A stretch of 64,000 nt of DNA, from positions 372,001-436,000 of the forward strand of contig CAWGLR010000003.1 of the NCBI GenBank assembly GCA_963823565.1. The letters run 5' to 3'. Of the stretch, positions 1 through 9,611 are shown in pieces. The stretch comes from RHKX01 sp963823565. Lineage in GTDB: Bacteria > Actinomycetota > Thermoleophilia > Solirubrobacterales > 70-9. The notes under the pieces are model-generated. The model saw only the letters and a program-made list of their open reading frames with translations, was not told the origin of the DNA and did no database searches. The translations under genes were made by a program, and so were the position numbers. Each line of letters opens with the position of its first letter. The first letter of the stretch is position 1.

Positions 1-2
1 AC

Positions 3-2687
<2,685 letters not shown>

Positions 2688-2709
2688 CTCCTCCTCCGGA
2701 CATCGACTG

Positions 2710-2740
2710 ACGACGACGGCCGCTGGGCGGCCGTCGTCGT
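2710..2740 (+). terminator. rpoC terminator hairpin, 13-bp perfect stem
   Basis: Arms at 2710-2722 and 2728-2740 are perfect reverse complements around a 5-nt loop, 22 nt after the rpoC stop. No clear U-tract follows, so it may act as a bidirectional or Rho-assisted terminator between rpoC and the convergent gene at 2836-3762. The right arm plus spacer is duplicated directly downstream at 2750-2773. Confidence 0.75.
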
Positions 2741-2802
2741 TGGGGCGAGGCGGCCGTCGTCGTTGTGGGCGAGGCCCTTCACCTCATCCTTCCCGCCCTC
2801 CG

Positions 2803-2856
2803 GCCGAGTGACGAGAAACGTTGCCTATGGGAGCGTTAGGCGTCGCTCGGCGGGGG
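2803..2856. repeat. 54-bp palindromic direct repeat, copy 1
   Basis: This copy is identical over all 54 bases to 3862-3915. Bases 2803-2851 form an imperfect inverted repeat: 11-bp outer arms with one G-U type pair, a 3x3 internal loop, a 9-bp inner stem with one mismatch, and a 3-nt loop TAT. The copy overlaps the last codons and the stop of the reverse-strand gene ending at 2836. The two copies flank that gene. Confidence 0.9.
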
Positions 2857-3762
2857 GAGGGGCCGCGGTCGCAGCATCTCCCCGATGATCGATAGGACCC
2901 AGCCGCCGTTCGAGACGACCTGCCGCCAAGTGAATCGGAGGACCTGCCAGCCGGCCAGCTTCAGATTCGCGTCACGGCGCCGGTCCTCTTCGAATTGCGA
3001 CTCCCGGACATGTGCCGCTCGGCCGTCGGTTTCTACGATCAGCCGTGCATCCCGCCAGACGAAGTCGCACTTGTACGGACCGCCCGGTGCCTCGATGAGG
3101 ACGTTCACCTCCGGTATCGGCAGGCGGCCGCGGCGGATCAGGGCGAGCGCTCGCTCCTCCAGCTCCTTGTTCGTCCGAGTCTTCTCGATGCCGTCGACCT
3201 CGAGCGCGGCACGTACGATCGCCACCCCGCGCCGACCGGTCATCCGGATGATCGCGGCCCGCATGGCGCCGCGGTCGAACATCTTCAGATGCTGCGCCTC
3301 AGCGATCGCCCTCTCGACCCCTCGTTGGCCCACCGCCGAGGCGATGTCAACGAGGGTCCGCGGAAGCGTCGTCGTGGGGACGCCGTCGATTGTGCAGAGG
3401 TCCTGGGGGTGCCACGGCGCCACGCGGTGAATCACGACCCCCGGCCGCGTCCGGCCCCCCGGCCGAGGCACGCTCACCTCGAGCCGCGGCGACGCCCTGC
3501 GGACGCCGAGCTTCTCGGCGGCCGGAAGGTGGGAGAGCGCGGCATCTTCCCCGCAGGCGAGTACGGCGGCGAGCATCTGGGCCGTCCGCGAGATCACCGG
3601 ATGGCCGACGGCGTACACCTCTCGATGGATGCGGTGGAGCCGTCCCGCGCGAACCCTCTTGCGGACCCCGGGACCGCCGAGTCCGGCCGACCGCAGCTGT
3701 TCGAGGGTCACGAGCCCGTGCTGAGCGCGTACGAGGTCAGCGATGCGACGATCCAGATGCAC
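2836..3762 (-). CDS. AbiEi-like antitoxin domain / DUF559 endonuclease-fold protein
   Basis: This is a 308-residue protein. Residues 1-55 look like the AbiEi-type winged-helix N-terminal domain of type IV toxin-antitoxin antitoxins (VTLEQLRSAGLG..., GRLHRIHREVYAVG). Residues ~215-300 match DUF559, a Vsr-like PD-(D/E)xK nuclease fold: KCDFVWRDARLIVETDG carries the acidic pair, and a later EDRRRDANLKLAGW...LRFTW segment supports the fold. The start is GTG at 3762. No partner toxin is adjacent, so a complete TA system cannot be claimed. The gene is bracketed by two 54-bp perfect repeats, one of which supplies its last codons. That suggests arrival or duplication as a unit. Molecular function is unproven. 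Confidence 0.8.
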   Translation of the reverse strand: MHLDRRIADLVRAQHGLVTLEQLRSAGLGGPGVRKRVRAGRLHRIHREVYAVGHPVISRTAQMLAAVLACGEDAALSHLPAAEKLGVRRASPRLEVSVPRPGGRTRPGVVIHRVAPWHPQDLCTIDGVPTTTLPRTLVDIASAVGQRGVERAIAEAQHLKMFDRGAMRAAIIRMTGRRGVAIVRAALEVDGIEKTRTNKELEERALALIRRGRLPIPEVNVLIEAPGGPYKCDFVWRDARLIVETDGRAAHVRESQFEEDRRRDANLKLAGWQVLRFTWRQVVSNGGWVLSIIGEMLRPRPLPPPSDA

Positions 3763-3861
3763 GAACCCGAACCTGGCAGGGGCGTAGTCACGGGTGGGTG
3801 TCTTCCCGCGTCTTTTCCTGGGCGAAGCCGTGTCTTCTTCGTCATGCGGGCTCCGACAACC

Positions 3862-3915
3862 GCCGAGTGACGAGAAACGTTGCCTATGGGAGCGTTAGGC
3901 GTCGCTCGGCGGGGG
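3862..3915. repeat. 54-bp palindromic direct repeat, copy 2
   Basis: This is the second perfect copy of the repeat at 2803-2856. It lies 7 nt beyond the stop codon of the sulfotransferase-fusion gene and about 100 nt upstream of the DUF559 gene. By position it could serve as a terminator hairpin for the former. The intervening sequence 3763-3861 holds no gene. Confidence 0.9.
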
Positions 3916-3921
3916 AGAGGC

Positions 3922-5874
3922 CTAGGCGGTCTCGGCCAGCGCCCCGTCCGGCAGGACGTAGGTGAGGTTGACCGCGTCGGAGCCGTGCTCGGCGATCTCC
4001 GGGAAGCGGACCCCGGGGAGCGCGTGGACGGCGAAGATCTCCTCGACCAGATCCTCGAAGCGGAGGAACGCGATCGTCTGGCCGGTCTCGATGTTGACCA
4101 CCCAGACGCCGCACTGCCGCTCCTCGAGGCGCCCGGTCAGCGGCAGGCCGCCGAAGGTGCTCGACTCGCGTACCTCCGAGAGGCCGACGAAGGCGAGCGG
4201 GCCGAGGAACGAGAGGCCGCGGGTGAACCCGGGGAGCTGGGCGACCGTCTCGACCTCGCCGGTGTCGAGGTCGACGACGCCGATGCTTCCCTCGCCCGAC
4301 TCGAGCATCCAGAGCCGGTCGCGGTACCAGCGCGGCGAGTGCGGCATGGACAGGCCCGTGGCCACGGGCTCGCTCGACGGCACGTCCATGATCAGCCCGC
4401 CGCGCGCCTTGTTGTCGCGCCAGCCCCCCGCGGCGTCGCTCATCCCGAGCATCGAGACGTAGCGGACCTTGTCGTCGACCACCGCGAGGCCATTGAGGTG
4501 GCAGCGGTCCTCAGCTGCGTAGGCGCTGACGAACGGCGGCCGCCACCGCGGCACGAAGCTGTGCGCGGCGTCGAGCGTGCAGAGGCACGAGAACCGGGTG
4601 TTGACCAGCCAGAGGTCGCCGGCCGCGTACGCGATCTCATGGATGCGGATGTCGCCGGTGTAGTGCGAGCTCCGCGGGATGAAGCAGGCGTCGTGCTTGC
4701 CCGGCGGCTGGAGCTTCTCGGTCAGGCTCGGGACGTCGTGGTACTCGAACACCTGCGACCGCGTCCCGACGGCGAGCCGGCCGCCGCGGACGTCGAGGCC
4801 CATCGGGCTCTCGAACTGGCGGAAGTGGGTGTTGATCCCGGCGCCGTCCTTGCGGATCGCCACGAGCTTTCCCGTCTGGTAGGTGCTGACGAGCAGCGAG
4901 CTGCCGAGCTGGTCGAGGATGTCGACGAGGTTGGAGCTGTTGACGCTGCGCAGCGGCGAGCGCGCGGAGTCGTTGGGGTCGATCGGCTCGGGCTCACGCT
5001 GCTCGGGCGGGCGGGCGATCAGCACCCGCGCGCGCTCGTCGAGCTCGGCGGCGCCGGCGACGACCTGCTCGACCTCGGCCTCCCGGCGGCGCCAGGTCTC
5101 GGGCGCGCCTCGGCCGATCGAGGCCGGCAGCGCCTCGTCCCACTCGAGGCCGGTGAACTCGCAGACGCGCCGCAGCTCGGTCTCGGGATCGCGCCGCAGG
5201 GCCCCGAAGTCGCTCACGCACCAGCGGTCCGGCGGCAGGCGGTCGAGATCGCCGAGCAGGATCCGAGTGGTCATCGACCACTGGTGGATGCAGATCTCGG
5301 GCAGGGCCGCGCCCTTCAGGTTGCGCCACTCGGGCACCAGCGGATACGACCAGGGCACGCCCTCCCAGCCGGGCAGCTCGGGATGGGTGACGTGCCGGCG
5401 CGACTCCCAGCCCTCGATCATCCCCGCGAGGCTCTCGCGCGGATCGCGGTAGACGTAGACGAAGACCGACTGGGGGAAGACCGTCGCGAGGAACGGGACG
5501 CGCAGCGCGTTCGCCGGCGTCGCATCGAGCAGCCGCAGGCCGGTCGCGTCCGCCGCCGGGGCCTCGCCGCCGGCTCCGACGAGGCGCTCGCCGAGTCGCG
5601 CCCGCATCCGCTCGGCGAGCTCCGCGCCCATCGCGTCGGACGCCGTGAGCCGGTCGCTGTCCCAGCCGCGGGAGCCGGGGTGGATGGCGGGCATCGAGTC
5701 GATCGCCGTCGTGCCGTCCTCCTCCGGCGCGGCGGTCCAGGCGGCAGGGGAGCGGGCGAGGGCCTCGGCGAGGACACGCGAGCCCGAGGCCGGCGCGGCG
5801 ACGACGAAGATCGGCCGCGCGAAGCGCTGGGGGGCGGCGGGCGCCGGGCTGGGGGCGTCGGCCTGTTGCGACAT
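3922..5874 (-). CDS. sulfotransferase-TIGR03032 fusion protein
   Basis: This is a 650-residue two-part protein. Residues ~20-280 resemble a PAPS-dependent sulfotransferase: a 5'-PSB-like P-loop APASGSRVLAEAL near 27-39, and the 3'-phosphate-binding segment VYRDPRESLAGMIEGW near 141-156. Residues ~312-650 match the TIGR03032 family, a propeller-like protein of unknown function (SSNLVDILDQLGSSLLVSTY, then SPMGLDV, HLNGLAVVDDKVRYVS, SPRWYRDRLWMLESG). The linker 280-310 is Pro/Glu-rich. It is the last gene of a reverse-strand operon with the small membrane protein (17-nt gap) and the HAD gene. Fusion implies the TIGR03032 part acts on or near the sulfated product; the substrate is unknown. Confidence 0.85.
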   Translation of the reverse strand: MSQQADAPSPAPAAPQRFARPIFVVAAPASGSRVLAEALARSPAAWTAAPEEDGTTAIDSMPAIHPGSRGWDSDRLTASDAMGAELAERMRARLGERLVGAGGEAPAADATGLRLLDATPANALRVPFLATVFPQSVFVYVYRDPRESLAGMIEGWESRRHVTHPELPGWEGVPWSYPLVPEWRNLKGAALPEICIHQWSMTTRILLGDLDRLPPDRWCVSDFGALRRDPETELRRVCEFTGLEWDEALPASIGRGAPETWRRREAEVEQVVAGAAELDERARVLIARPPEQREPEPIDPNDSARSPLRSVNSSNLVDILDQLGSSLLVSTYQTGKLVAIRKDGAGINTHFRQFESPMGLDVRGGRLAVGTRSQVFEYHDVPSLTEKLQPPGKHDACFIPRSSHYTGDIRIHEIAYAAGDLWLVNTRFSCLCTLDAAHSFVPRWRPPFVSAYAAEDRCHLNGLAVVDDKVRYVSMLGMSDAAGGWRDNKARGGLIMDVPSSEPVATGLSMPHSPRWYRDRLWMLESGEGSIGVVDLDTGEVETVAQLPGFTRGLSFLGPLAFVGLSEVRESSTFGGLPLTGRLEERQCGVWVVNIETGQTIAFLRFEDLVEEIFAVHALPGVRFPEIAEHGSDAVNLTYVLPDGALAETA

Positions 5875-5891
5875 CCCGGTGGAAGGGTGAG

Positions 5892-6200
5892 CTAGTGCCG
5901 CTCGCGAGACGCCGTGACCGGCGCGGCGGCGGGTCGGCGGCGAAGGACCTGCAGGCGCTCCTCGCCGTCGCTGCAGGGAACGGGCAGCGCGTCGGGCGCG
6001 TGCGGCCCGCGGCGGGGCCCGCGCGGGCGCTTCGGCTCGCGCCGGAAGTGCCGCCGCTGGCTGCCGCCGTCCTCCTCCTCGGCCGCCTGCGCCGGATCCG
6101 GCTTCCCGCGAACGGCATGCCAGATCAGCCAGGCTGCGCCCAGCACGGGGATCTTCAGGATGAGCCCCATCAGGATCATCATCTGCAGCCCTGCATCCAT
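5892..6200 (-). CDS. small single-span membrane protein, basic cytoplasmic tail
   Basis: This 102-residue protein has one hydrophobic segment at residues ~6-27 (LQMMILMGLILKIPVLGAAW) followed by an Arg/Pro-rich tail. It does not match a family I recognise. It lies 10 nt after the HAD gene and 17 nt before the sulfotransferase fusion on the same strand, so it is probably translated from the same mRNA. It may anchor or modulate the sulfotransferase at the membrane; that is inference. Confidence rests on operon position and the clean transmembrane pattern. The basic tail may only reflect GC bias. Confidence 0.6.
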   Translation of the reverse strand: MDAGLQMMILMGLILKIPVLGAAWLIWHAVRGKPDPAQAAEEEDGGSQRRHFRREPKRPRGPRRGPHAPDALPVPCSDGEERLQVLRRRPAAAPVTASRERH

Positions 6201-6210
6201 GAACCGGGGG

Positions 6211-6711
6211 TCAGTTTACTTGCCGGGTTGCCCAGGCGATCAGGGTCTCGACCTGCGCGTCGATCAGGCCGACCGCGGAGTCCGTGGGGACCAGCAGCGT
6301 CGGCTCCGGGCGCCGCGCGGCCCACTCGTGACAGCTCTCGTCGAGCGAGTCGTCGACCCAGGCGAGTCGCCTTCCCGCGGCGTAGGCGCCGATCGGCTCG
6401 AGCTTCCAGTGCGCGCTGCCGAAGCGGGCGGCGCCGCCGAAGCGCAGGACGGGCAGCTGGGGCAGGCCGAGGATCGGCGGCAGCGAGTCGTTGGCGCGGT
6501 CCTCCCAGCCCGTCGCCCAGACGAGCTCGAAGTGGGGGAGCAGCCGCTGCAGCCGCGGCCCGGTCCCGAGCGAGATGCAGTGCGCCATGCCATCGATCAG
6601 CTGGAAGCGGCAGGGCGCGTCCTCGGGCGGCCCCTCGAAGCCGAAGAGGCTGATGACGCCGTCGACGTCGAGGGCGAGGACCGGCTTGTCGAGGCTCCCG
6701 TCGGCGGCCAA
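6211..6711 (-). CDS. HAD-superfamily hydrolase-like protein
   Basis: From TTG at 6711 this is a 166-residue protein. HAD motif I is LALDVDG near residues 12-18; a motif II/III-like WATGWEDRAN and motif IV LAWVDDSLDE follow. This resembles the HAD domain found in small stand-alone actinobacterial proteins of unknown substrate. The frame is open further upstream to GTG 6771. I prefer TTG 6711 because a -10 box TAGTCT (6724-6719, reverse strand) lies 7 nt before it, matching the leaderless pattern seen elsewhere here, and because the longer form would run into rpsL. It leads the HAD-membrane-sulfotransferase operon. Confidence 0.75.
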   Translation of the reverse strand: MAADGSLDKPVLALDVDGVISLFGFEGPPEDAPCRFQLIDGMAHCISLGTGPRLQRLLPHFELVWATGWEDRANDSLPPILGLPQLPVLRFGGAARFGSAHWKLEPIGAYAAGRRLAWVDDSLDESCHEWAARRPEPTLLVPTDSAVGLIDAQVETLIAWATRQVN

Positions 6712-6718
6712 GCCGAGG

Positions 6719-6724
6719 AGACTA
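6719..6724 (-). promoter_or_regulatory. -10 box of HAD operon (leaderless)
   Basis: TAGTCT on the reverse strand ends 7 nt before the TTG at 6711. It lies back to back with the rpsL -10 at 6747-6752. No good -35 was seen. Confidence 0.45.
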
Positions 6725-6746
6725 GTCGCCACCTTCGCGCGCCCGC

Positions 6747-6752
6747 TACCAT
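6747..6752 (+). promoter_or_regulatory. -10 box of rpsL-rpsG (leaderless)
   Basis: TACCAT lies 8 nt upstream of the rpsL GTG, so transcription would begin at or within a base of the start codon. There is no room for a Shine-Dalgarno sequence in that transcript. No clear -35 was found. Confidence 0.5.
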
Positions 6753-6760
6753 TCCGCGCC

Positions 6761-7156
6761 GTGCCGACCACCAGTCAGCTAGTCAGGAAGGGTCGAAAGA
6801 CCCCGCGCAAGAAGGTCGCGACCCCCGGTCTGAAGTCCGGCCAGGGGCGCAAGGCCCGGATCGCGGCGCCCCAGCGGCGCGGCGTCTGCACGCGCGTCTA
6901 CACGGCGACCCCGAAGAAGCCGAACTCGGCGCTTCGCAAGGTCGCCCGCGTCCGCCTGACCAACGGCATGGAGGTCACCTCCTACATCCCCGGCGAGGGC
7001 CACAACCTCCAGGAGCACTCCGTCGTGCTCGTGCGCGGCGGCCGCGTCAAGGACCTCCCGGGCGTCCGCTACAAGGTCGTCCGCGGCACCCTCGACGCCT
7101 CCGGCGTCTCCGAGCGCAAGCAGTCCCGCTCCCAGTACGGCGTCAAGGCCTCCTAG
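6761..7156 (+). CDS. rpsL: 30S ribosomal protein S12
   Basis: This 131-residue protein starts at GTG 6761 with the canonical PTTSQLVRKGR N-terminus. The decoding-centre loop TPKKPNSALRKVARVRL and the second loop VRGGRVKDLPGVRY are both wild type in appearance, with lysines present at the sites where streptomycin-resistance changes usually occur. Only 2 nt separate it from rpsG. The start is preceded by a -10-like TACCAT rather than an SD. That suggests a leaderless mRNA, unusual for such a highly expressed gene but common in actinobacteria. Confidence 0.97.
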   Translation: MPTTSQLVRKGRKTPRKKVATPGLKSGQGRKARIAAPQRRGVCTRVYTATPKKPNSALRKVARVRLTNGMEVTSYIPGEGHNLQEHSVVLVRGGRVKDLPGVRYKVVRGTLDASGVSERKQSRSQYGVKAS

Positions 7157-7158
7157 CC

Positions 7159-7626
7159 GTGAGAAGGAACCGCGCAGTCAAGCGGGCCGTCGCGCCCGAT
7201 TCCCGGTATCGCAGCCGCCTCGTCCAGCAGGTCATCAACAAGGTGATGCTCGACGGCAAGAAGTCGACCGCCGAGCGGATCGTCTACGACGCCCTCGCCG
7301 TCGTCGGCGAGCGCACCGGCCGCAACCCCACCGACGTCCTCGACGACGCCATCCGCGAGCTCACCCCCGTCCTCGAGGTCCGCTCCCGCCGCGTCGGCGG
7401 CGCCACCTACCAGGTCCCCGTCGAGGTCCCCGCGCCCCGCGCCCGCACCCTCGCCGTCCGCTGGCTCGTCAACTTCGCCCGCTCCCGCAACGAGAAGTCG
7501 ATGTCCGAGCGCCTCGCCCGCGAGATCATGGACGCCAGCTCCCAGCAGGGCGGCGCCTTCAAGCGCAAGGACGACATCTACCGCATGGCGCAGGCAAACA
7601 AAGCCTTCGCCCACTACCGCTGGTAG
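7159..7626 (+). CDS. rpsG: 30S ribosomal protein S7
   Basis: This 155-residue protein from GTG 7159 is full length for S7, which nucleates assembly of the 30S head. Recognisable segments include VINKVMLDGKKSTAERIVYD, VGGATYQVPVEV and the C-terminal MAQANKAFAHYRW. It is co-transcribed with rpsL (2-nt gap). The normal next gene, fusA, is about 2.9 kb away behind reverse-strand genes. A hairpin begins 4 nt after the stop, so rpsL-rpsG is a self-contained two-gene unit here. Confidence 0.97.
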   Translation: MRRNRAVKRAVAPDSRYRSRLVQQVINKVMLDGKKSTAERIVYDALAVVGERTGRNPTDVLDDAIRELTPVLEVRSRRVGGATYQVPVEVPAPRARTLAVRWLVNFARSRNEKSMSERLAREIMDASSQQGGAFKRKDDIYRMAQANKAFAHYRW

Positions 7627-7629
7627 CTG

Positions 7630-7647
7630 ACGGGCCGGGAGGCCCGT
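7630..7647 (+). terminator. hairpin after rpsG
   Basis: 7-bp arms 7630-7636 and 7641-7647 with a GGGA loop, starting 4 nt after the rpsG stop. There is no U-run. A second perfect 7-bp hairpin (7669-7675/7680-7686, loop CTTC) follows. Confidence 0.55.
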
Positions 7648-7713
7648 GGATCTTCGTCCTCGTCGGCTCGCGGCCCTTCGGCCGCGGCGCCTCCTGCGCC
7701 CTCGCCACGACTC

Positions 7714-7754
7714 GATGGTCGAGAAGTCGGGCTATTCCGAACTTTTCGACCATC
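7714..7754. repeat. 41-bp near-perfect palindrome between convergent genes
   Basis: Outer arms GATGGTCGA/TCGACCATC at 7714-7722 and 7746-7754 continue inward through one G-U type pair, AAGT/ACTT, a 1-nt bulge and CGG/CCG to the loop GCTATT. It is less GC-rich than its surroundings. It lies between rpsG and the convergent membrane-protein gene ending at 7764. It may be a bidirectional terminator or a REP-like repeated element. Confidence 0.7.
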
Positions 7755-7763
7755 GGGATCCCC

Positions 7764-8339
7764 TCAGGCCCGCTGGCGTGCCCTCTCCTCGCCCCTCTCC
7801 GCGCCTTCCTCGCCCTGCGAGTCCGGGCGTCGCCGCCGCCAGCGGTCCACCGGCGCCCGCAGCTGAGCGGGGTTGAGCGTCGCGAACGCGACCGAGGCGA
7901 GGCCGAGGACGACGCTGCTAAGCGCCTCGACCCAGAAGCCGGCCTGTGGCTCGGCCCGGGCGCTGGCGAGTCCGCGGGTGGGGTCCTCGAGGTCGCCCAG
8001 CTTGCCCGCGTCGGGCAGGTCGAGGACGAGGAAGAGGAGGAGCGCCGCCACGCCAAAGGCCGCGGTGGCGAGCGCGGCGGCGCGGATCCCGCTCACCATC
8101 GCCGCGACCATCGCCGCGACCGTGAAGATCGCCAGCAGCAGCAGCGCGTAGCTGTGGCGGTCGGAGGCGAGCTGCTCCCGCAGCGGCTCGGCACCGGGGG
8201 GCGTGAACTCGAAGGTCGTCATGAACTCGGAGACGCCGAGCAGCACCGCCGCGAGCACGATTGTCACCGGCAGGACGTACTCGGCCCGCGGGAACCGACC
8301 GCCTCGCGGGCCCGGGTCGGTTCCCCGGGTCTCGCTCAT
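7764..8339 (-). CDS. four-span membrane protein, function unknown
   Basis: This 191-residue protein starts at ATG 8339 (SETRGTDPGPRGG). Four hydrophobic segments are visible: YVLPVTIVLAAVLLGVSEF near 21-39, YALLLLAIFTVAAMVAAMVSG near 64-84, ALATAAFGVAALLLFLVLDL near 88-107, and FWVEALSSVVLGLASVAFATL near 134-154. The C-terminus is charged and low-complexity. It overlaps the upstream gene by 4 nt (ATGA), so the two are translationally coupled. I recognise no family. The C-terminal span of the upstream protein has a similar composition (GFYAEIAAGLLL versus GFWVEALSSVVL), so the pair may be diverged relatives. This last point is speculative. Confidence 0.75.
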   Translation of the reverse strand: MSETRGTDPGPRGGRFPRAEYVLPVTIVLAAVLLGVSEFMTTFEFTPPGAEPLREQLASDRHSYALLLLAIFTVAAMVAAMVSGIRAAALATAAFGVAALLLFLVLDLPDAGKLGDLEDPTRGLASARAEPQAGFWVEALSSVVLGLASVAFATLNPAQLRAPVDRWRRRRPDSQGEEGAERGEERARQRA

Positions 8340-9544
8340 GCCCTGGCCCCCTCGACCCGCGCCCGCCGTCGCAGGCGCGGCGGCGCCCATCGCCGCCGGC
8401 TCGGCTGCGAGCTTCCCGCCGCCGCCGAGCGGAGCTCGCGCCCCAGCAGCAGCGCGGAGGCCATCAGCAGCAGCCCCGCCGCGATCTCGGCGTAGAAGCC
8501 GCCGACCAGGGTCGCCTTCACGCCCTCGTAGGCGAGGGGCCGGTCGCCGGCGTCGAGTCCCTCCGGCCGGTCGATGAGGAGCGCTACGAGGACGGCCACC
8601 AACCCGATCAGCGCGAGCGCGGCGCAGAGCCGCCGCCTGCCGCCGAGTGCGCCGGCGAGCAGGAGCATGCCGATCGCCGCGAGCGGGACCATGGCGTAGG
8701 CGTGGGCGCTCCCGGTCGCGTCGGTCTCGGTCACCGGCGCCGGCGCGACGGTCTGGATTCCGGGGGCGTAGCTGTCGTTGCCGATCGAGATGCTGCGGTA
8801 GTCGGCGAACTGCGAGAGCGCGAGCAGGATGAGCGCTCCGGCTGCGACCGCGGCCACGGCGCGGGTGGGGGTGACCGCGCGCGACGCCGCCCGGCTCAAC
8901 CGGTCGAGCCCCTCGAGGGCCGCGCGGAGCGCGCCGCGGGCGAAGCGCCACGCCGCGATCCCGAGGTTGAGAGCGAGGGCGACGGCGGCGAAGAAGGCCG
9001 CGAACAGGGCGACCAGGAGGCGGAGCGCCATGCCGCCGACGCGCGGCGCGGTCGCGGCGAGCCAGGAGCGGACGTCCGCGGCGATCCGGCCGGCCGCCGC
9101 CAGCGGGGCGGCCCGGCCTCCGGAGTCGCGCTTGCGGGTCGGCTCCCGCTTGCGGCCCGGCTGGGACCTCGCCTTGCCGGCCGGCTTCGCCTTCCGCTTC
9201 CCGGCCGGCTCGGCCTGGCGCGGCGCGCGTCCCTTCTCGCGCTCCGCGCTCCTGGGCCTCGCGCCGCCCGGCCGCTTCCGCTCGGCGTCCCCCTCCTCCC
9301 GCGACTTGGCCCGCCGCGGGCGTTCGGCGTCCTGGCTCTTCTCGGCGCCCTCCCGCTCGGAATCCCCGCGCGCCTTCGCCGCGAGGTCGGCGCGCGCCTT
9401 CCGCTCGCGCTCCCGGCGCGCCTTGGCGAGGCGCTCGCGCTGCGCGCGTTCGGACTCCGCCCGCGGCTTTCGGCCGGGTCGCTCCTCCTCGTCGCGCTCC
9501 GGGTCGGGGTCGGACCCGCCGCGAAGCCAGCTCGGTCGCTTCAC
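8336..9544 (-). CDS. membrane protein with long charged N-terminal region
   Basis: This 402-residue protein starts at GTG 9544. Residues 1-~155 are an Arg/Lys/Glu-rich, probably disordered stretch without hydrophobic segments. About five transmembrane segments follow (e.g. ALRLLVALFAAFFAAVALAL, AVAAVAAGALILLALSQF, AMVPLAAIGMLLLAGAL, ALALIGLVAVLVALLI, FYAEIAAGLLLMASALLLG). A soluble loop SISIGNDSYAPGIQTVAPAP lies between the second and third. It is the first gene of a two-gene reverse-strand operon inserted between rpsG and fusA. The family is not recognised. The long charged region could be a nucleic-acid or ribosome contact surface, which is speculation. Confidence 0.7.
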   Translation of the reverse strand: MKRPSWLRGGSDPDPERDEEERPGRKPRAESERAQRERLAKARRERERKARADLAAKARGDSEREGAEKSQDAERPRRAKSREEGDAERKRPGGARPRSAEREKGRAPRQAEPAGKRKAKPAGKARSQPGRKREPTRKRDSGGRAAPLAAAGRIAADVRSWLAATAPRVGGMALRLLVALFAAFFAAVALALNLGIAAWRFARGALRAALEGLDRLSRAASRAVTPTRAVAAVAAGALILLALSQFADYRSISIGNDSYAPGIQTVAPAPVTETDATGSAHAYAMVPLAAIGMLLLAGALGGRRRLCAALALIGLVAVLVALLIDRPEGLDAGDRPLAYEGVKATLVGGFYAEIAAGLLLMASALLLGRELRSAAAGSSQPSRRRWAPPRLRRRARVEGARA

Positions 9545-9611
9545 CCGCCGCGACGTCGCCGCGCGACCGGCCCGCTTTGGGTCGCTGTCTGCCTCGTGCT
9601 CCTCAAGGACC

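Noticed and set aside
2836..3762. Vsr (very-short-patch repair) endonuclease
   Set aside because: Only the DUF559 C-terminal fold is shared; the N-terminal AbiEi-like domain and the absence of a dcm-type methylase argue against it.
3880..5895. 671-codon forward-strand open frame opposite the sulfotransferase fusion
   Set aside because: Its translation is Arg/Gly/Asp-rich without domains; it is the antisense shadow of a gene with clear motifs. High GC makes such frames common.
7700..7760. Short frames (MVEKSGYSELFDHR and its antisense) through the 41-bp palindrome
   Set aside because: Peptide similarity on the two strands is only a product of the palindrome.
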